Assembly (NCBI RefSeq): GCF_027257935.1 | Contig: NZ_JANZKW010000002.1 | Location: 1-64,000, forward strand | DNA length: 64,000 nt | Direction of reading: 5' to 3' | Origin: Chitinimonas sp. BJYL2 | GTDB lineage: Bacteria; Pseudomonadota; Gammaproteobacteria; Burkholderiales; Chitinimonadaceae | The notes under the pieces: model-generated | Databases searched by the model: none | Told to the model about the DNA's origin: nothing | Seen by the model: the letters and a program-made list of their open reading frames with translations, nothing else | Shown: positions 61,296-64,000 of the stretch, piece by piece | How the letters are laid out: each line of letters starts with the position of its first letter | Numbering within the stretch: position 1 is the stretch's first letter | Made by a program: the position numbers and the translations under genes

Positions 61296-62054
61296 ATGGA
61301 AGAGTACGTGTGGACGATCCTCGCTGGATCGACGATGACGCTGAAGGTCGCGCTGGGTTCGCTCACCGTGGCCGTCATTCTGGGTTTGCTTGGCGCGACC
61401 GCCAAGCTGTCGGCGAACAAGTTGCTGAATTGGGCGGCGGGGTTCTACTCCACGGCCATCCGCGGCGTGCCGGATCTGGTGTGGATGCTGCTGCTGTTCT
61501 ACGGCGGTCAGACCTTGCTCAACATGGGTGTCGAATCCCTGTGGGAGTGGGCACGCCTTGAGGGCAATGAATCCATTGTCGCCCGTTTCGAGGCGATGGG
61601 CCTGCCCGAGTTTCTGGAAATCGATCCTTTTGTCGCCGGTGTGCTGACCATCGGTTTCATCTATGGCGCCTACATGACCGAGACGTTCCGCGGCGCCATC
61701 ATTGCCATTCCCAAAGGGCAGATGGAAGCCGGCTACGCCTACGGCATGAGCGGGATGCGTGTTTTCTTCCGCATCACCGTGCCGCAGATGATCCGCCTGG
61801 CCTTGCCCAGCTTTACCAATAACTGGTTGGTGCTGATCAAGGCCACGGCGCTGGTGTCGGTCATCGGCCTTGCCGACATGACCCGGCTGGCGCGGGAGGC
61901 TGCGGCTGCAGCGCGTGACATCACGCCCTTTGCCCCCATGCTGTTCTTCCTGCTGATCAGCCTGATTTACCTTGCTTTCACCACTATTTCGCTGGTGGTG
62001 CTCAAGCAGCTCGATAAAAAGTTCTCGATGGGCGTTCGCCGGGGAGAGTTCTGA
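61296..62054 (+). CDS. ABC transporter permease, HisQ/ArtQ type
   Basis: A 252-residue permease of the polar-amino-acid (HisMQ) family. It has about five membrane helices and the EAA loop that contacts the ATPase (QMEAGYAYGMSGMRVFFRITVPQMIRLALPSF). STAIRGVPDLVWMLLLFYGG is the conserved N-terminal helix pair. The ATG at 61296 (EEYVWTILAG) is taken as the start with a GAGAGA upstream; ATGs at 61257 and 61275 are alternatives. Its stop codon overlaps the start of the second permease gene by 1 nt, so the heterodimer is made in equal amounts. Confidence 0.9.
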   Translation: MEEYVWTILAGSTMTLKVALGSLTVAVILGLLGATAKLSANKLLNWAAGFYSTAIRGVPDLVWMLLLFYGGQTLLNMGVESLWEWARLEGNESIVARFEAMGLPEFLEIDPFVAGVLTIGFIYGAYMTETFRGAIIAIPKGQMEAGYAYGMSGMRVFFRITVPQMIRLALPSFTNNWLVLIKATALVSVIGLADMTRLAREAAAAARDITPFAPMLFFLLISLIYLAFTTISLVVLKQLDKKFSMGVRRGEF

Positions 62055-62767
62055 TGGAATGGGACGTCATTCTCAACGCCGAAACCCTGCAGCTGTTTGC
62101 TGATGGTGTCTGGGTCACACTCAAGATGACCGTGATCTCGCTGCTGGTGGGCGGGCTGCTGGCCATCCCCATGGCGATCATGCGTGTCTCGCGCAACCGC
62201 TGGGTATCCACGCCGGTCTGGCTGTACACCTATGTCATGCGTGGCACACCGATGCTGGTGCAGGTGTACATGATCTATTTCGGCCTGGCGCAGCTGGAGT
62301 TCATCCAGTCGAACTGGGATACGGTTGCCGTACTCAAGCCGTTCAAGGATGCGATGTTCTGCGCCTTGCTCGCGTTCGCACTCAATACCTGTGCCTACAC
62401 GACCGAGATGATCGCCGGCGCCATCCGGGACACCAATCACGGCGAAATCGAGGCCGCACGTGCCATGGGCATGAGCAAGTGGTTGCTGATGCGCCGCATC
62501 GTGCTGCCATCGGCCCTGCGTCGTACCCTGCCGGCCTACTCGAACGAGGTCATCATGATGCTGCAGGGCTCATCCCTGGCCAGTACGGTGCCCGGATTGA
62601 TCGATATTACTGGCGTCGCCAATGGTATCCGTTCGCAGTACTACCTGGTTTTCGAGCCCTACATCACGGCTGCTGTGCTGTACTTGATCCTGACCTTCAG
62701 TCTGGTCTGGTTGTTCAAGCTCGCAGAGTCCCGCTGGCTGGCACACCTGAAACCACGTAAGGCCTGA
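62054..62767 (+). CDS. ABC transporter permease, HisM type
   Basis: A 237-residue permease that pairs with the upstream one. It shows TYVMRGTPMLVQVYMIYFGLAQ and the EAA loop GEIEAARAMGMSKWLLMRRIVLPSALRRTLPAYSNE, both HisM-like, plus LQGSSLASTVPGLIDITG. Spacing to the neighbours (1-nt overlap before, 7 nt after) shows it is part of the same operon. Confidence 0.92.
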   Translation: MEWDVILNAETLQLFADGVWVTLKMTVISLLVGGLLAIPMAIMRVSRNRWVSTPVWLYTYVMRGTPMLVQVYMIYFGLAQLEFIQSNWDTVAVLKPFKDAMFCALLAFALNTCAYTTEMIAGAIRDTNHGEIEAARAMGMSKWLLMRRIVLPSALRRTLPAYSNEVIMMLQGSSLASTVPGLIDITGVANGIRSQYYLVFEPYITAAVLYLILTFSLVWLFKLAESRWLAHLKPRKA

Positions 62768-62774
62768 TTGTTCC

Positions 62775-63890
62775 ATGCGTATCCAACGTCACCCCCTGCT
62801 TAGTCCCGCACTGGGCACCCAGCGTGAACTGCTGAGCTTCCATTACGGCGCAGGCAAGGGTCAGAAAATCTATCTGCAAGCCAGCCTGCATGCGGATGAG
62901 CTGCCTGGCATGCTGGTGCTGCATCACCTCAAGGGGCTGCTGGCCGACTTTGAGGCGCGCGGCCAGATTCATGGTGAGGTGGTGGTGGTGCCCGTTGCCA
63001 ACCCCATCGGGCTTGACCAGACCCTCATGCACTCGCAGCTGGGCCGTTTCGAGTTTGCGTCCGCCGAGAATTTTAATCGCAATTACCCCGATCTGGCGGC
63101 TGCCATTCAGCCGGCCATCGAGGGCAAGCTGGGTCAGGACCCGGTGGCGAACGTGGCGGTGATCCGCGCTGCCATGGCCGACGCCATTGCCGCGATCAAG
63201 GTGCAGACTGAGTTACAGTCCCTGCGCAAGACACTGACCACGCTGGCATTTGATGCCGATGTGGTGCTTGATCTGCATTGCGACTTTGAAGCCGTCATGC
63301 ACGTCTATACCGAAACGCCGTACCTGGATCAGGCTGAGCCGCTGTATCGCCATCTGGGTGCTCGGGCCGTGTTGCTGGCCAAGGGTTCGGGTGGCTCCTC
63401 GTTTGACGAGGCCATGAGTGGGCCCTGGTGGCGTCTTGCCGAGCAGTTTGCCGGTCGCTTTCCGGTGCCGCTATCCTGCCTCTCGGCAACCGTAGAGTTG
63501 CGAGGTGCCGCCGATGTATACCATTCGCTGGCCGAGCAGGATGCCGCCAGTCTGATCGCCTTCATGCAGCATCGGGGCGTTTTGGGCGGTGCCGCACCTG
63601 CACTTCCGGCAGCGGCTTGCGTACCAACGCCGCTGGCGGGTTCCGAGACGTTGCGCGCCCCCCATGCAGGTGTGATTGCCTATCGCCGTGATACCGGTGA
63701 GCAAATCCAGGCCGGTGAGGTAGTGGCCGATGTGATTGACCCCCTCAGTGATACGGTAACGCCCGTCCACGCAAGTGTCAGCGGCGTGCTGTATGCCCGT
63801 TCCTTTGTGCGTTATGCCACCGCCGGCATGGACCTGTGCAAGGTCGCTGGCAGTGTGCCATTCCGTAGTGGTTATCTGCTGAGCGCGTAA
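62775..63890 (+). CDS. Succinylglutamate desuccinylase/aspartoacylase-family zinc hydrolase (AstE-like)
   Basis: A 371-residue M14-like deacylase. The zinc site is visible: His39 and Glu42 in SLHADELPG and His168 in VVLDLHCDFE. NFNRNYPDL and VPVANPIGLDQ are also family features. The C-terminal 80 residues (RAPHAGVIAYRRDTGEQIQAGEVVADVIDPLSD) form the beta domain of the AstE/aspartoacylase group. It would remove an acyl or succinyl group from an amino acid, for example N-succinylglutamate from arginine breakdown. It sits between permease and ATPase genes of a basic-amino-acid transporter, 7 nt after the permease gene, so uptake and hydrolysis of a modified amino acid may be linked. Confidence 0.85.
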   Translation: MRIQRHPLLSPALGTQRELLSFHYGAGKGQKIYLQASLHADELPGMLVLHHLKGLLADFEARGQIHGEVVVVPVANPIGLDQTLMHSQLGRFEFASAENFNRNYPDLAAAIQPAIEGKLGQDPVANVAVIRAAMADAIAAIKVQTELQSLRKTLTTLAFDADVVLDLHCDFEAVMHVYTETPYLDQAEPLYRHLGARAVLLAKGSGGSSFDEAMSGPWWRLAEQFAGRFPVPLSCLSATVELRGAADVYHSLAEQDAASLIAFMQHRGVLGGAAPALPAAACVPTPLAGSETLRAPHAGVIAYRRDTGEQIQAGEVVADVIDPLSDTVTPVHASVSGVLYARSFVRYATAGMDLCKVAGSVPFRSGYLLSA

Positions 63891-63949
63891 GCGACGGCGG
63901 TAATGAAACGATCTGAACCAGACCAGAATAATTTGTCCCGGAGACAACC

Positions 63950-64000
63950 GTGAGCCTCAAGTTAACCGTCGAGAATCTGCACAAGAGCTATGGCAGCCAT
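63950..64000 (+). CDS. ABC transporter ATP-binding subunit, first 17 codons (cut by window edge)
   Basis: A GTG at 63950 preceded by GGAG opens a frame reading SLKLTVENLHKSYGSH, the typical N-terminus of HisP/GlnQ-type ATPases (LHKSYG is the A-loop region that stacks on ATP). It continues beyond the window. Position completes the operon of binding protein, two permeases and AstE-like enzyme. Confidence 0.75.
   Translation, partial: MSLKLTVENLHKSYGSH

Overview
The window looks like a chromosomal segment of a Gram-negative betaproteobacterium, probably of the Neisseriales/Chitinibacteraceae type. This rests on its fairly high GC content, the DUF2189 and DUF2788 membrane genes, the large 180-kDa-class NAD-glutamate dehydrogenase and the polar-amino-acid ABC operon. 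The assignment comes from gene content only. No rRNA, tRNA or CRISPR array was seen.

Left flank (1-7.2 kb): the 3' end of a MORN-like repeat protein, a small P-loop GTPase, then three genes on the + strand: a secreted subtilisin-like protease, a secreted protein with a zinc-phospholipase-C-type metal motif, and a polytopic membrane protein.

Central block (7.3-43.9 kb): two giant secreted proteins (about 3,677 and 4,528 aa) flank a complete type II secretion/type IV pilus-like operon. The operon has PilO- and PilP-like proteins, a secretin with a C-terminal cohesin domain, four pseudopilins, GspF, GspE, and PilM- and PilN-like proteins. Both giants have a signal peptide, a shared N-terminal domain, Ig-like repeats, a 'GWxC' module, SpvB, FG-GAP/VCBS repeats, RHS repeats, an RHS core and a variable C-terminal tip. 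Each is followed by a small overlapping gene in the position of an immunity gene. The first tip is a Hint autoprocessing domain plus a roughly 100-aa toxin candidate. The second is a glycine-rich hydrophobic region plus a domain with an HG...C cysteine-protease-like pattern.

A 16-bp palindrome (TCACCCAAATGGGTGA type) lies 22-23 bp upstream of the -10 element before giant 1, the secretion operon and giant 2, with a variant before the subtilase gene. The two giants also share a two-hairpin mRNA leader with compensatory base changes. I read the block as one co-regulated system in which the secretion apparatus exports the giant RHS proteins. That is an inference and I cannot name a described equivalent.

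Right flank (43.9-64 kb): a solitary REP-associated tyrosine transposase and a gene-poor stretch with integrase-site-like direct repeats may mark the edge of the accessory region. Beyond it are ordinary genes: two tandem periplasmic binding proteins, a chalcone-isomerase-like protein, an outer-membrane MetA-like protein, DUF2189 and DUF2788 proteins, a K+ channel, an ArsR/AHSA1/VOC cluster, CrcB, a cysteine-dioxygenase-like enzyme, 1-Cys peroxiredoxin, NAD-glutamate dehydrogenase, and a basic-amino-acid ABC operon containing an AstE-like gene. The ATPase gene of that operon is cut by the right edge.
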